A stretch of 64,000 nt of DNA from Rhodobacter ferrooxidans (GCF_000176015.1 NZ_ACYY01000004.1:1-64000); one strand, 5' to 3'; counted from the stretch's first letter, positions 33,282 through 42,544 are shown. A program made the numbers and translations. Notes: generated by a model not told the origin, from the letters alone.

Positions 33282-34343
33282 TTAGAGCCAGCTTGCCCGG
33301 TCGGTGCCGATGGCGGCTGACAGGGTGGCGTGGCCGTCGCGGGCCAGCAGGGCGTCGAGGCCCTGGGCGATTTTTGGAATCAGGCTGAGACCTTCATAGA
33401 CCATGGCGGTGTAGATCTGCACCGCGCAGGCGCCGGCGCGGATCTTGGCATAGGCCTGTTCGGCGTTGCCGATGCCGCCGACGCCGACCAGCGGCAGGGC
33501 GCCATCGGTCAGTTGCGACAGCCGCGCCAGCACGCGGGTGGATTTTTCGAACAATGGTGCGCCGGAAAGCCCGCCTTTTTCGTCGCGGTCTGCACTTTTC
33601 AAACCTTCACGCGAGAGCGTGGTGTTGGTGGCGATGATGCCCGAGATGCCGGTGGCAAGCGCCACTTCGGCAATGTCGGCCAGATCGTCGTCATGCAGGT
33701 CGGGGGCGATCTTCAGGAAGATCGGGATGGCGCGTGGCAGCCGGGCGCGGGTGTCCATCACACCCGACAGCAGGGCGGTCAGCGCGGCCCGGCCTTGCAG
33801 GTCGCGCAGTTTCTCGGTGTTGGGCGAGCTGACATTGACGGTGGCGAAATCGACATGCGGGCCGCAGGCGGCCAGCACGGCGGCGAAATCGGCGGCGCGG
33901 TCGGGGCTGTCCTTGTTGGCGCCGAGGTTCAGGCCCACCGGCACCGGGCCGGGCGGGCGCAGCGCCAGCCGTGCGGCGATGGCGGCGGCACCCTCGTTGT
34001 TGAAGCCGAAGCGGTTGATGGCGGCGCGATCCTCGGTCAGGCGGAACAGCCGGGGTTTGGCGTTGCCGTCCTGCGGGCGCGGCGTCGCGGCCCCGACCTC
34101 CAGAAAGCCGAAACCGGCGCGCATCAGGGGGGCCAGCGCCACGGCGTTCTTGTCGAACCCGGCGGCAAGGCCGATCGGGTTGGACAGTGCCAGCCCGGCC
34201 AGCGTGCAGGCCAGCCGCGGCGAGGTGATGACACCCGGCAGCGGCACCAGCCCGCAGCGCAGCGCCTGCAACGACAATCCATGTGCGGTTTCCGGATCGA
34301 CCCGGTGCAGCAGGGCCAGGCCCGCGCGTTCGGTCAGGCTCAC
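33282..34343 (-). CDS. pyrD: Dihydroorotate dehydrogenase (quinone), class 2
   Basis: This FMN enzyme oxidises dihydroorotate to orotate in pyrimidine synthesis, passing electrons to the quinone pool at the inner membrane. The 353 residues have class 2 features: an N-terminal membrane-associating helix ([13 protein letters not shown]), [22 protein letters not shown], the catalytic serine in [15 protein letters not shown], and [10 protein letters not shown]. The GTG start overlaps the DUF952 stop by 4 bases (GTGA), so translation is coupled. An ATG further upstream is inside that gene and not used here. Confidence 0.95.
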   Translation of the reverse strand: MSLTERAGLALLHRVDPETAHGLSLQALRCGLVPLPGVITSPRLACTLAGLALSNPIGLAAGFDKNAVALAPLMRAGFGFLEVGAATPRPQDGNAKPRLFRLTEDRAAINRFGFNNEGAAAIAARLALRPPGPVPVGLNLGANKDSPDRAADFAAVLAACGPHVDFATVNVSSPNTEKLRDLQGRAALTALLSGVMDTRARLPRAIPIFLKIAPDLHDDDLADIAEVALATGISGIIATNTTLSREGLKSADRDEKGGLSGAPLFEKSTRVLARLSQLTDGALPLVGVGGIGNAEQAYAKIRAGACAVQIYTAMVYEGLSLIPKIAQGLDALLARDGHATLSAAIGTDRASWL

Positions 34344-34693
34344 CACAGGCCCTCGGGGAAAATGTGGCCGCTGAGGCCGAGGGGCAGCGATTTGTCCCAC
34401 AGCACGTCAGAAAGCGTCATGGGGCGGTAAAGATGCGGGAACAATGCGTTACCGCGCGATGGCTCCCATTTCAGATCCGCGCCGAGCGCGTCCGCCTGCA
34501 AGGCCAGCAGCACCAGATCGCTTTGGGTGGCAAAGTGCCTGGCGGCGGTTTCGGCCACCTGGGCGGCGGTGGAAAAATGGATGAAGCCATCAACGAGGTC
34601 GATGCCGAAACCGGCAGTGGCACCCGCGGCGCGGAAAGCATCCCAGTCGGGGCGGCGAAGGATCTTGAAGATCAGCATGGCGGTTTCATGCAC
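34340..34693 (-). CDS. DUF952 family protein
   Basis: A 117-residue protein of the DUF952 family, recognised by the start [15 protein letters not shown], the central [20 protein letters not shown] and [12 protein letters not shown]. No enzymatic role is established to my knowledge, although the fold has been compared with ADP-ribosyl-type cyclic folds. It is upstream of and coupled to pyrD. Confidence 0.85.
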   Translation of the reverse strand: MHETAMLIFKILRRPDWDAFRAAGATAGFGIDLVDGFIHFSTAAQVAETAARHFATQSDLVLLALQADALGADLKWEPSRGNALFPHLYRPMTLSDVLWDKSLPLGLSGHIFPEGLW

Positions 34694-34834
34694 GTTGGCG
34701 GCAGCGCGGTCAATGGCGGATGCGGGCTGTCATTTGCCCGTGATGATGGCACGGCAAGCTGCGGCGAAGGCCTTTGACTCAACCGCAAGGGCGGCGCAAT
34801 GTGGCGCCATTCATACCCGATAAAGGAGTTCGCG

Positions 34835-36355
34835 ATGTTCCTTCCTGTGCGTCGTTCGACGGTTTCGCTGCTGGGGGCCTGCGCCCTTGGTGCCCTGATG
34901 GCAGCGCCAGCGCTGGCTGAAACCGTAAAGCTGACCATCCTCGGGGTGGGCGATGTCTATGAATTCGGTGGCGAAGAGGGGCGCGGCGGCTTCGCGCGGC
35001 TGAACGCGGTGGCGCGGGCGGAACGGGCCGCCAACCCCAACACGCTCTATCTGTTCGACGGTGACATGTTGTCGCCTTCGCTGTTGTCGGGGTTCGACAA
35101 GGGGCAGAACACAATTGATCTGACCAATCTGGTGCCGTTCGATCTTGCGGTGCCGGGCAATCACGAGTTCGATTTCGGGCCGCAGAATTTCCTCGAGAAG
35201 ATGGCGGCGTCGAAATACCCCTGGGCTGCGATCAACATCACCAATGCCGATGGCAGCCCGATTGCCGGTCTGGGCGGGGTGATGGTGAAGGACATGGGTG
35301 GGGTGAAGGTGGCGCTGATCCCGGTGGCGCAGGACACCACGCCCGAAGTGGCAAGCTCGGGCGATCTGAAATTCCTGCCGACGGTCGAGGGCGGCATTGC
35401 GGCGGCGAAAGCGGCGCGCGAGGCCGGGGCCGATCTGGTGGTGGGCGTGTTCCAGACCAACAATGACAATGACCGGGCGCTGATCGCCAGCAAGGCGTTT
35501 GACGTGATCCTGTCGGGGGATGACCATTCCTACGGCACCTATTACGACGGCATCACCGCCTATGTGGAAACCTCGCTGGATGCGCGGTTCCTGTCGCCCG
35601 TCGATCTGACCGTGGAGATCGGCGAGAAGGACGGCGAGCGCACGGTGAAATGGGTGCCGAACTTCCGCTTTATCGACACGGCGGCAGTGACGCCCGACCC
35701 GGAAAGCCAGGTGCTGTCGGATGCGCTGGCCAAGCAGTTGGACGATTCGCTGAATGTGGTGGTGGGCACCACCGAAGGGCCGCTGGATTCGCGGCGCAAC
35801 GTGGTGCGGGCCGAGGAATCGGCGATGGGCAACCTGATTGCCGATGCGATCCGCGATGCCACCGGGGCGGATGTGGCGATCACCAATGGTGGCGGCATCC
35901 GGGCCGACCGCACCTATGATGCGGGCACGGTGCTGACCCGTCGCGACATCCTGTCGGAACTGCCGTTCGGCAACGTGACGGTGGTGACGGAACTGCCGGG
36001 CAGTCAGGTGCTGGCGGCGCTGGAGAACGGCTTTTCTCAGGTCGAGAAGGGGGCGGGGCGGTTCGTGCAGGTCTCGGGGATCGAGGTGGTTTATGATCCG
36101 ACTGCCGAGCCGGGCAGCCGCGTGGCGCAGGTCAAGATCAACGGTGCCGATCTGGAGCCGGACAAGCTCTACAAGGTGGCGACCAACGATTACATGCTGG
36201 GTGGCGGCGATGGGTTCTCGGCGCTGGGTGGCGGCAAGGTGCTGACCAACACCGGCGAGGGCGGGCTGATGGCAAATGACGTGATGCGCTATATCGAGAA
36301 AACCGGCAAGGTCACGGCCAAGGTCGAGGGCCGGATTCAGGTGGTGGGCAAGTAA
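34835..36355 (+). CDS. Periplasmic 5'-nucleotidase/UshA-like protein with altered metal motifs
   Basis: The 506-residue product has a Sec signal peptide ending APALAE. It shows a calcineurin-like N-terminal domain (FDGDMLSPSLLSG, VPGNHEFDFG) and a C-terminal 5'-nucleotidase domain (AMGNLIADAIRDATGADVAI, NGGGIRADRTYDAGTVLTRRD-type residues, LPFGNVTVV and GGGDGFSALGG). The first metal motif reads GVGDVYEF instead of the usual D-x-H, and the late metal region reads SGDDHSYG instead of G-H-x-H. AAAGGAG precedes the ATG at 34835. Overall family assignment is firm, but nucleotidase activity is not. Confidence 0.85.
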   Translation: MFLPVRRSTVSLLGACALGALMAAPALAETVKLTILGVGDVYEFGGEEGRGGFARLNAVARAERAANPNTLYLFDGDMLSPSLLSGFDKGQNTIDLTNLVPFDLAVPGNHEFDFGPQNFLEKMAASKYPWAAINITNADGSPIAGLGGVMVKDMGGVKVALIPVAQDTTPEVASSGDLKFLPTVEGGIAAAKAAREAGADLVVGVFQTNNDNDRALIASKAFDVILSGDDHSYGTYYDGITAYVETSLDARFLSPVDLTVEIGEKDGERTVKWVPNFRFIDTAAVTPDPESQVLSDALAKQLDDSLNVVVGTTEGPLDSRRNVVRAEESAMGNLIADAIRDATGADVAITNGGGIRADRTYDAGTVLTRRDILSELPFGNVTVVTELPGSQVLAALENGFSQVEKGAGRFVQVSGIEVVYDPTAEPGSRVAQVKINGADLEPDKLYKVATNDYMLGGGDGFSALGGGKVLTNTGEGGLMANDVMRYIEKTGKVTAKVEGRIQVVGK

Positions 36356-36363
36356 CTTACGAG

Positions 36364-36432
36364 CGCTCTTCCCTTCCTGCCGGTCGGTCATCGCGGGGAT
36401 AGCGATGACCGGCCGCACGGGCGGGAAGAGCG
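36364..36432. terminator. Two-tier bidirectional hairpin between convergent genes
   Basis: The outer stem is CGCTCTTCCC (36364-36373) with GGGAAGAGCG (36423-36432). The inner stem is GGTCATCGC (36386-36394) with GCGATGACC (36402-36410). It separates the 5'-nucleotidase-like and kinase-like genes. Confidence 0.7.
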
Positions 36433-36436
36433 GCCT

Positions 36437-37339
36437 TCAGGCGGAGATCGCGGCCAGGTGGCGGGCAAAATCGTCGGTCGCCATCAGCGCCTTGCAGCGG
36501 GCGAACCGGGTGTCGGCATAGGCGCGGAAATCATCCGCTGGGTTGGCGTTGGCCAGTTGGATCAGGCCCCACAGCGTCCACAGCAGATCGCACATCGCCT
36601 TGTAGATCACCATGCGGCCATGGTCGGCGGCAGAGGCAAGACCCTCGAAATAGGCCTGCAGCAGTTCGGCGTCCTGTTCGGCGTCGAAGCCTGCTTCCAC
36701 CGACAGATCGCCCAGATCCCACATCGGGTCGTTCATGCCGGAATATTCCCAATCGACGATCCACATCCGCTCGCCGGTATCGAGGAAATTCTCGCACAGC
36801 GGGTCGCAATGGCACGGGGCCAGCGGCAGCGGTCTGGCGGCAAGGGCTGCGCGCACCGCACCCGAGGCGGCCAGAATATCGTGATAGCCGTCCGGCAGGG
36901 CGACATCCTTTCCCGCCAGCAGCCGCAGGTAATCGTCGATCATCGCGAACAGCTCGAACCGGCTGGGGAAGCGGGCACCCGAGCTGTGCAGCCGGTGCAG
37001 GGCCGCAGCCGCCCGTGCAGGCGCACCTTTGCGCTGGCGAAAGCCTTCCGGCGTCAAGGTGGTGGCACCGGCGATGAAGCGGGTGACCATGATGCCGGAG
37101 GCTGGATCGACATGCAGCAGTTCCGGGCTGACCCCGGCATCGGCGGCGGCGCGCGAGGCCACGGCTTCGGCCTTGCGGTCGATATATTCCTCGGTTCCCG
37201 TCCCCGGCACCCGCAGGCAGGTATCGCCCAGCCGATAAACCCGGTTGGTCAGCCCGCCCAACCGCTCGATCGGGCCGGAATATCCGGCAAGGCCGGGGAT
37301 GGTGGCGATCAGGTCGGGCAGGTCGGGGCTTTGCGGCAT
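36437..37339 (-). CDS. Choline/ethanolamine kinase-like phosphotransferase (LicA-like)
   Basis: A 300-residue aminoglycoside-phosphotransferase-fold kinase. The N-lobe has RLGGLTNRVYRLG and RVPGTGTEEYIDR. The catalytic loop is CHCDPLCENFLDTG (about residues 175-188) and the metal-binding segment is WIVDWEYSGMNDPMWDLGDL. This pattern, including the N at the end of the catalytic loop and VDWEYS, matches choline or ethanolamine kinases of the LicA type. The substrate would be choline, ethanolamine or a related amino alcohol. It is divergent from a methyltransferase gene across 88 bases. Confidence 0.85.
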   Translation of the reverse strand: MPQSPDLPDLIATIPGLAGYSGPIERLGGLTNRVYRLGDTCLRVPGTGTEEYIDRKAEAVASRAAADAGVSPELLHVDPASGIMVTRFIAGATTLTPEGFRQRKGAPARAAAALHRLHSSGARFPSRFELFAMIDDYLRLLAGKDVALPDGYHDILAASGAVRAALAARPLPLAPCHCDPLCENFLDTGERMWIVDWEYSGMNDPMWDLGDLSVEAGFDAEQDAELLQAYFEGLASAADHGRMVIYKAMCDLLWTLWGLIQLANANPADDFRAYADTRFARCKALMATDDFARHLAAISA

Positions 37340-37427
37340 GGGCGGGCCTTTCGCTGGCGGTGCGATTCTGGTTGGTCAAAGCATCGGCGGTGGGTATCGT
37401 TTCGGCAAGGATCAATGGGAGAATGGC

Positions 37428-38057
37428 ATGGCGGCCAAGCATGACGGGCATCTGGGGGCGGTTTATGCGGCCTCCAAACCCGAGGAGATCGCCGGGGTCT
37501 ATGACGCCTGGGCGGAAAGCTATGACGCCGAGATGGCGGTGGCGGGGTATCGGCATCCCTCCATCGGGCTGGCGCTGCTGGCCCGGCATCTGCCGCGCGG
37601 GGCGGGGCCGTTGCTGGATGCAGGCGTCGGCACCGGGCTGATCGGGCCGTGGCTGGGGATCATCGGTTACGGACCGGTGGAGGGCCTGGATATTTCCGCC
37701 GGCATGCTGGCGGTGGCGGCGCGCAAGGGGGCCTATGCGGCGCTGCACCATCTGGCGCTGGGCGGGGTGCTGCCCTTTGCCGATGGCGCCTATGCCGGGA
37801 TCATTTCCACCGGTGTGTTTACCACCGGCCATGTCGGGGCCGAGGCTTTGGCGGAACTGGTGCGGGTGTGCAGGCCGGGTGGCGTGCTGGTGCTGACGGT
37901 GAAGGATACGGTCTGGCAGGGCGGTTTTGCCGCCGAGGTGGCGCGGCTGGTGGCGGCGGGGCGGATTGCGGTGGCCGAGGAAACCGCGCCTTACGTCTCG
38001 ATGCCGGGCGAGGTGGGCACGGTGCCCAGCCGGGCGGTGGTGTTGCGGGTGCTTTAG
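37428..38057 (+). CDS. Class I SAM-dependent methyltransferase, METTL27/WBSCR27-like
   Basis: A 209-residue methyltransferase. Before the SAM fold it has YDAWAESYDAEMAVAGYRHP, a signature seen in the WBSCR27-like group. The glycine-rich motif I is LLDAGVGTGLIGPWL near residues 64-78, followed by GLDISAGMLAVA. The ATG at 37428 is in frame with these and follows GGGAGAATGGC. The substrate is not known. It is divergent from a choline-kinase-like gene, with which it could share regulation. Confidence 0.82.
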   Translation: MAAKHDGHLGAVYAASKPEEIAGVYDAWAESYDAEMAVAGYRHPSIGLALLARHLPRGAGPLLDAGVGTGLIGPWLGIIGYGPVEGLDISAGMLAVAARKGAYAALHHLALGGVLPFADGAYAGIISTGVFTTGHVGAEALAELVRVCRPGGVLVLTVKDTVWQGGFAAEVARLVAAGRIAVAEETAPYVSMPGEVGTVPSRAVVLRVL

Positions 38058-38097
38058 GCATCCATTCTTCGATGGTGGTTCTGGCCACGCTTGGGGT

Positions 38098-38171
38098 GCC
38101 TCCGGCGGGGGTGAAGGCCGTCTCGGAAACGCTCCAGTGGAGCGTTTGAGGCCTGAACGCGCGGAGCGCCG
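38098..38171 (+). repeat. 74-bp dispersed repeat, copy 2
   Basis: It matches the reverse complement of 26854-26927 with 3 visible mismatches. It includes AAACGCTCCA/TGGAGCGTTT (38127-38147). It is followed by GAGAACAGATGAAAGCC (38171-38187), the same 17 bases that end the repeat at 49711-49727. Confidence 0.8.
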
Positions 38172-38206
38172 AGAACAGATGAAAGCCGGAGCGCAAAGGG
38201 GCGGCG

Positions 38207-38878
38207 ATGTGCGGGCGGTTCACCATGACGCATCCCGATACGGCGATGGCGCAGTTGTTCGATGCGGTGCTGGGCAACGATCTGCCGCCGGTGCCGCGGT
38301 TCAACATTTGCCCCACTCAGCCGGTGGCGGTGGTGACAGCCGACGGCGGGCGGCGGCTGCGGGCGATGCGTTGGGGGTTTCTGCCGGTCTGGTATGACAC
38401 GCCGAGTGGAGGGCCGCTTTTGATCAATGCCCGCGCCGATACCGTGGCGGTGAAGCCCGCGTTCCGCGAGGCGGTACGGGCGCGGCGCTGTCTGGTCCCG
38501 GCCTCGGGGTTCTATGAGTGGAGTGCGGGAAAGGACGGGGCGCGGCTGCCGTGGTATGTGACGCGCAGCGATGGTGGCGTGATGGCCTTTGCGGCGATCT
38601 GGCAGTCTTGGGAGCGGGGAGGCGTGGCGATGGACACCTGCGCCCTGATCACCACCGAGGCCGGGCCGGACATGGCCGCTATTCACCATCGCCAGCCGGT
38701 GCTGGTGCCGCCCGCCGACTGGCCGCTTTGGCTGGGCGAGGCCGGGCATGGCGCGGCTGTGCTGATGCAGGCCGGGGCGGCGGGGGAATTGCGGGCGCAT
38801 CGGGTGGGAATGGCGGTCAATTCCAACCGGGCCGTGGGGCCGGAGTTGATCGAGCCGCTGATCCAACCGCTGGCCTGA
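38207..38878 (+). CDS. SRAP-domain protein (YedK/HMCES family)
   Basis: SRAP proteins covalently capture abasic sites in single-stranded DNA through Cys2. The 223-residue product starts MCGRFTM, keeping the essential Cys2 after Met removal. It has LLINARADTV, SGFYEW with the catalytic Glu, and IHHRQPVLVP with the conserved His. GGGGCGGCG precedes the ATG. No SOS box was searched in detail. Family membership is certain. Confidence 0.95.
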   Translation: MCGRFTMTHPDTAMAQLFDAVLGNDLPPVPRFNICPTQPVAVVTADGGRRLRAMRWGFLPVWYDTPSGGPLLINARADTVAVKPAFREAVRARRCLVPASGFYEWSAGKDGARLPWYVTRSDGGVMAFAAIWQSWERGGVAMDTCALITTEAGPDMAAIHHRQPVLVPPADWPLWLGEAGHGAAVLMQAGAAGELRAHRVGMAVNSNRAVGPELIEPLIQPLA

Positions 38879-38921
38879 GCCGCTTGCGTGCCCGGCGGTG
38901 GCTGGGTATAGGAGGCGGGTC

Positions 38922-38995
38922 GCGGGTGTAGCTCAATGGTAGAGCAGAAGCCTTCCAAGCTTATGACGAGGGTTCGATTCCCTTCACCCGCTCCA
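38922..38995 (+). tRNA. trnG: tRNA-Gly (anticodon TCC)
   Basis: The 74 bases have the acceptor stem GCGGGTG/CACCCGC, D-arm TAGCTCAATGGTAGAGC, the anticodon loop CTTCCAA (anticodon TCC) within GAAGC/GCTTA, and a T-arm GGTTCGATTCC. The 3' CCA is encoded (38993-38995). Confidence 0.95.
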
Positions 38996-39015
38996 GCAAT
39001 TCCCCGATCATCGTT

Positions 39016-39414
39016 TCAGGTGGCGCTGGCCTCCATCCAGAACGGCTCGAACACGTTGCCGTCGGGGTCGTGGATGGTGCGGGCATACATGAAGCCATGG
39101 TCCTGCGGCGGCCTGGTTTCGCTGCCACCGGCGGCAAGGGCGGCTTTGCAGAAGGCATCCACCGCATCGCGGCTGTCGCGCGACAGGGCGATCAGCGCGG
39201 CGGTTGTGCGGCCGGTATCGGCGCGCGGCAGGCTGGAAAACCCCTGAAACCGCTCGTGATCCAGCAGCATCAGGAAAATCGTCTCCGAGACCACGACGCA
39301 GATGTTGCTGGCGCTGCTGAAGCCTTCGTTGATGCTGAAGCCCAGCGCCGTATAGAACGCCCGCGCGCGGTCGATGCTGGCCACGGGCAGGTTGACGAAG
39401 ACGGTCTGGTTCAT
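39016..39414 (-). CDS. VOC (glyoxalase/bleomycin-resistance fold) family protein
   Basis: A 132-residue protein of the vicinal oxygen chelate superfamily. It has the start VFVNLPVASIDRARAFYTAL with GFSINEGFSSASNICVVVS and the C-terminal half YARTIHDPDGNVFEPFWME. These paired beta-alpha-beta-beta-beta units often bind a metal. Closest by eye are PhnB-like or general lactoylglutathione-lyase-related proteins with no defined substrate. It lies 57 bases downstream of fabI on the same strand and may be in its transcript. The ATG at 39414 follows GGGAGGC. Confidence 0.82.
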   Translation of the reverse strand: MNQTVFVNLPVASIDRARAFYTALGFSINEGFSSASNICVVVSETIFLMLLDHERFQGFSSLPRADTGRTTAALIALSRDSRDAVDAFCKAALAAGGSETRPPQDHGFMYARTIHDPDGNVFEPFWMEASAT

Positions 39415-39470
39415 GGCGAAGCCTCCCTGTCTGGAAGGCTGCCACAGTTCCGCCAAAAGGCAAGTCTGAG

Positions 39471-40259
39471 CTACAGGTTTTCCGCCTGCGGCATGCCCAG
39501 CACATGATAGCCGCCATCCACCCGCAGGATCTCGCCGGTGGTGCATTTGCCGTAGTCCGAGGCCAGGAACACCGCAGCCCCGCCCACCGCTTCCAGCGTG
39601 GCATTCACCCGCAACGGCGCGTTGGCTTCGGTGTGGCGGAAGGTCTGACGCGCGCCGCCGATCGCCGCCCCTGCAAGGGTTTTCATCGGCCCGGGCGAGA
39701 TGGCGTTGACCCGGATGCCCTGCGGCCCCAGATCGTTGGCCAGATAGCGCACCGAGCTTTCCAGCGCCGCCTTGGCCACGCCCATCACGTTGTAATTCGG
39801 CGTCACCCGGTTGGAGCCCTGGAAGGTCAGGGTGATCAGACTGCCGCCATCCGGCATCATCTCGGACGCCCGCCGCGCCACGTCGATGAAGCTGAAGCAC
39901 GAGATGGTCAGCGAGGTCTTGAAATTCTCGCGGCTGGTGTTGATGAACCGGCCGGTCAGCTCGTTCTTGTCGGAAAAGGCGATGGCATGGACCAGAAAAT
40001 CCATGCTGCCCCATTCGGCCTTCAGCTTGGCAAAGCAGGCCTCAAGGCTGTCGTCGTTCACCACATCGACATCGACCAGAAGGTTCGACCCGACCGAGGC
40101 CGCCAGCGGTTCCACCCGCTTGCCGAACGCCTCGCCCTGATAGGAGAACGCCAGTTCCGCGCCTTCGGCGGCCAGCGCGCGGGCGATGCCCCAGGCAATG
40201 GAACGTTCATTCGCGACGCCCATCACGAGCCCGCGTTTCCCCTGCATCAGTTCGGCCAT
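39471..40259 (-). CDS. fabI: Enoyl-[acyl-carrier-protein] reductase (NADH)
   Basis: FabI performs the last reduction of each fatty-acid elongation round. The 262-residue short-chain dehydrogenase has the FabI variants RGLVMGVANERSIAWGIA at the cofactor site and the catalytic Tyr-x6-Lys in PNYNVMGVAKAALE, where family SDRs have a closer Y-x3-K. RVNAISPGPMKTLAG and GEILRVDGGYHVLGM are also typical. The gene is 7 bases downstream of fabB and continues the fabA-fabB operon. It is the enzyme class inhibited by triclosan. Confidence 0.96.
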   Translation of the reverse strand: MAELMQGKRGLVMGVANERSIAWGIARALAAEGAELAFSYQGEAFGKRVEPLAASVGSNLLVDVDVVNDDSLEACFAKLKAEWGSMDFLVHAIAFSDKNELTGRFINTSRENFKTSLTISCFSFIDVARRASEMMPDGGSLITLTFQGSNRVTPNYNVMGVAKAALESSVRYLANDLGPQGIRVNAISPGPMKTLAGAAIGGARQTFRHTEANAPLRVNATLEAVGGAAVFLASDYGKCTTGEILRVDGGYHVLGMPQAENL

Positions 40260-40266
40260 GCTTCCC

Positions 40267-41496
40267 TCAGTCCCTGAATTTGCTCATCACCAGGGTGGCG
40301 TTGGTGCCCCCGAAGCCAAAGCTGTTCGACAGGATCGAATCCATCTCGACCCCTGTGCGATACTGCGTGGCAATCTCGTCCGGATGCAACTCCGGGTCGA
40401 GTTGGGTGATGTTGGCCGAGGCGGTGATGAAGCCGCCCTGCAACATCAGCAGGGAATAGATCGCCTCGTGCACGCCGGTGGCGCCAAGGCTGTGGCCGGT
40501 CAGCGATTTGGTCGAGGAAATCGGCGGGGTGTGGCCCTCGCCGAACACCCGGCGGATCGCCTTGACCTCGGTCACGTCGCCCGCCACGGTCGAGGTGCCA
40601 TGGGCGTTGATGTAGCTGATCTTGCGGCCCTCGGGCAGGGTGGCGATGGCCAGCTTCATCGACCGCTCGCCGCCCTCGCCCGACGGGGCGACCATGTCGC
40701 TGCCATCCGAAGTGGCGCCATAGCCGGTGACTTCGGCGTAGATTTTCGCGCCGCGCGCCAGGGCGTGGCTCAATTCCTCCAGCACCACCACGCCACCGCC
40801 GCCGGCGATCACGAATCCGTCGCGCGTGGCGTCAAAGGCGCGGGCGGCGGTGGTCGGTGTGTCGTTGTAATGCGACGACATTGCGCCCATGGCGTCGAAC
40901 AGGCAGGACAGCGTCCAGTCCAGTTCCTCGCCACCACCGGCAAACACGATGTCCTGCTTGCCCATCTGGATCTGCTCGACGCCGTTGCCGATGCAATGGG
41001 CCGATGTGGAACAGGCCGAGGTGATCGAGTAGTTCACGCCCTTGATCTTGAACGGCGTGGCAAGGCAGGCCGAGTTGGTGGACGACATGCAGCGCGTCAC
41101 CATGAAGGGGCCCATCTTCTTGGGCGCGCCCTTTTCGATCACCGTCTCGAAGGCCTTGAAGAAGTTCGAGGTGGACGGCCCACCTGACCCCATGATCAGC
41201 CCCGAGCGCGGGTTGGAAACGTCGGCCTCCTCCAGCCCGCTGTCGGCAATCGCCTGTTGCATGGCCAGAAAGTTGTAGGCCGCCCCCGGCCCCATGAAGC
41301 GCAGGTCGCGCTTGTCGATGTGGTCTTCCAGCACGATCTGCGGCATCCCGTGCACCTGGCTGCGGAAACCGTGCTCGGCATATTGCGGCGCGAAGATGAT
41401 GCCGGATTTGCCGCTGCGCAGACTGGCTTCGACCTCGGTCACATTGTTGCCGATGGACGAGATGATGCCGATCCCGGTGATGACGACGCGACGCAT
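40267..41496 (-). CDS. fabB: 3-oxoacyl-[acyl-carrier-protein] synthase I
   Basis: FabB condenses malonyl-ACP with acyl chains and is needed for unsaturated fatty acid synthesis. The 409-residue protein has the Cys-His-His triad: [24 protein letters not shown], and [14 protein letters not shown]. The start [18 protein letters not shown] is the typical N-terminus. Its Shine-Dalgarno AGGAAGA overlaps the stop of the yfbU-like gene inserted upstream. It is transcribed with fabA and fabI. Confidence 0.97.
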   Translation of the reverse strand: MRRVVITGIGIISSIGNNVTEVEASLRSGKSGIIFAPQYAEHGFRSQVHGMPQIVLEDHIDKRDLRFMGPGAAYNFLAMQQAIADSGLEEADVSNPRSGLIMGSGGPSTSNFFKAFETVIEKGAPKKMGPFMVTRCMSSTNSACLATPFKIKGVNYSITSACSTSAHCIGNGVEQIQMGKQDIVFAGGGEELDWTLSCLFDAMGAMSSHYNDTPTTAARAFDATRDGFVIAGGGGVVVLEELSHALARGAKIYAEVTGYGATSDGSDMVAPSGEGGERSMKLAIATLPEGRKISYINAHGTSTVAGDVTEVKAIRRVFGEGHTPPISSTKSLTGHSLGATGVHEAIYSLLMLQGGFITASANITQLDPELHPDEIATQYRTGVEMDSILSNSFGFGGTNATLVMSKFRD

Positions 41497-41506
41497 GGCT
41501 GTCTTC

Positions 41507-42022
41507 CTATATTCCGAGGATGGATTTGACTTCTTCAGAAGTAAGCGGATCGCGCATGGAATCAGTCCTTGCCGATTTTACTTCCTCGTAACGCACAAGC
41601 ATTTTTCGATACTTTCCGATAGAGCCTGCCGAATGTGAGTTGTTCGTGGCGCCATGAACGTCGGACCAACTCCCCAAGTCTTCGACGAGAACACTCGCAA
41701 CATGATAATGTTCATCATTGTTGCCATCGAAGCCCTCAAAGCTCACATGGTTTGCCGCCAGACCAAGCGCTTTGTAGATCGCGGGGTCTGCCTGTTGAAG
41801 AAGGCGATACATCTCAAAGATGGCTGACGTTTCCTTCACTGTCGAATCCAAGGGATGTTTCTCGTCATCGAAATAATCATACTCATAGGACAAAGCCCAC
41901 TCGTGGCCATGTGACACCCATTTGGCGACCATCTCTACGTCAACGAACTTTTCCTTGAGGTCGGGACTCGCGCTCGCTGCGACCAGAATAGACAAACGCT
42001 CGAAGTTGTTGAATTTTCTCAT
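41507..42022 (-). CDS. YfbU-like protein inserted between fabA and fabB
   Basis: The 171-residue product resembles the YfbU family: [12 protein letters not shown], the central [14 protein letters not shown], the motif [30 protein letters not shown], and the end [12 protein letters not shown]. Function of YfbU is unclear; overproduction in E. coli was reported as toxic. The gene starts 12 bases after the fabA stop with its own AGGGAG and stops 10 bases before fabB. It is markedly AT-richer: two sampled 60-base lines hold 28 and 31 G+C against 44 in a sampled fabB line. That and the position imply acquisition into the operon. Confidence 0.85.
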   Translation of the reverse strand: MRKFNNFERLSILVAASASPDLKEKFVDVEMVAKWVSHGHEWALSYEYDYFDDEKHPLDSTVKETSAIFEMYRLLQQADPAIYKALGLAANHVSFEGFDGNNDEHYHVASVLVEDLGSWSDVHGATNNSHSAGSIGKYRKMLVRYEEVKSARTDSMRDPLTSEEVKSILGI

Positions 42023-42034
42023 CTGAATCTCCCT

Positions 42035-42544
42035 TTAGCTGGCGGACAGCGCGACCTTCATATCCTTGACGAGGTAGATCACCTCGCCGTCAGCCTCGAC
42101 GCGACCATCGGCCACGCCCATGGTCAGGCGGCGGGTCTCGATGGCCTTGGTGAAATCGACGTAATAGCGCAGCAGCTTGCGGTCGGGGCGCACCATGCCG
42201 GTCAGCTTGACCTCGCCCACACCCAGCGCATAGCCGCGCCCCTGCCAGCCGCGCCAGCCCAGATTGAAGCCGGTCAACTGCCACAGCCCGTCCAGCCCAA
42301 GGCAGCCCGGCATGATCGGGTTGCCGGGGAAATGGCAGGCGAAAAACCACAGATCGGGGTGGATGTCGAACTCGGCCACCACATGTCCCTTGCCATGCAG
42401 GCCACCGTCGCCCGAGATTTCGGTGATGCGGTCCATCATCAGCATCGGCGGCTCGGGCAGTTGTGCATTGCCGGGGCCGAACAATTCGCCGCGCGCGCAG
42501 GCCAGCAGCGCCTGTTTGTCAAAGCTGTTCGGATATTCCGCCAT
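42035..42544 (-). CDS. fabA: 3-hydroxydecanoyl-[acyl-carrier-protein] dehydratase/isomerase
   Basis: FabA dehydrates 3-hydroxydecanoyl-ACP and isomerises the product, introducing the double bond of unsaturated fatty acids. The 169-residue protein has the active-site His in [20 protein letters not shown] and the Asp in the following DGLWQL. The start [23 protein letters not shown]-like segment and [12 protein letters not shown] are typical. It is the first gene of the fab operon and divergent from irr. Confidence 0.96.
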   Translation of the reverse strand: MAEYPNSFDKQALLACARGELFGPGNAQLPEPPMLMMDRITEISGDGGLHGKGHVVAEFDIHPDLWFFACHFPGNPIMPGCLGLDGLWQLTGFNLGWRGWQGRGYALGVGEVKLTGMVRPDRKLLRYYVDFTKAIETRRLTMGVADGRVEADGEVIYLVKDMKVALSAS

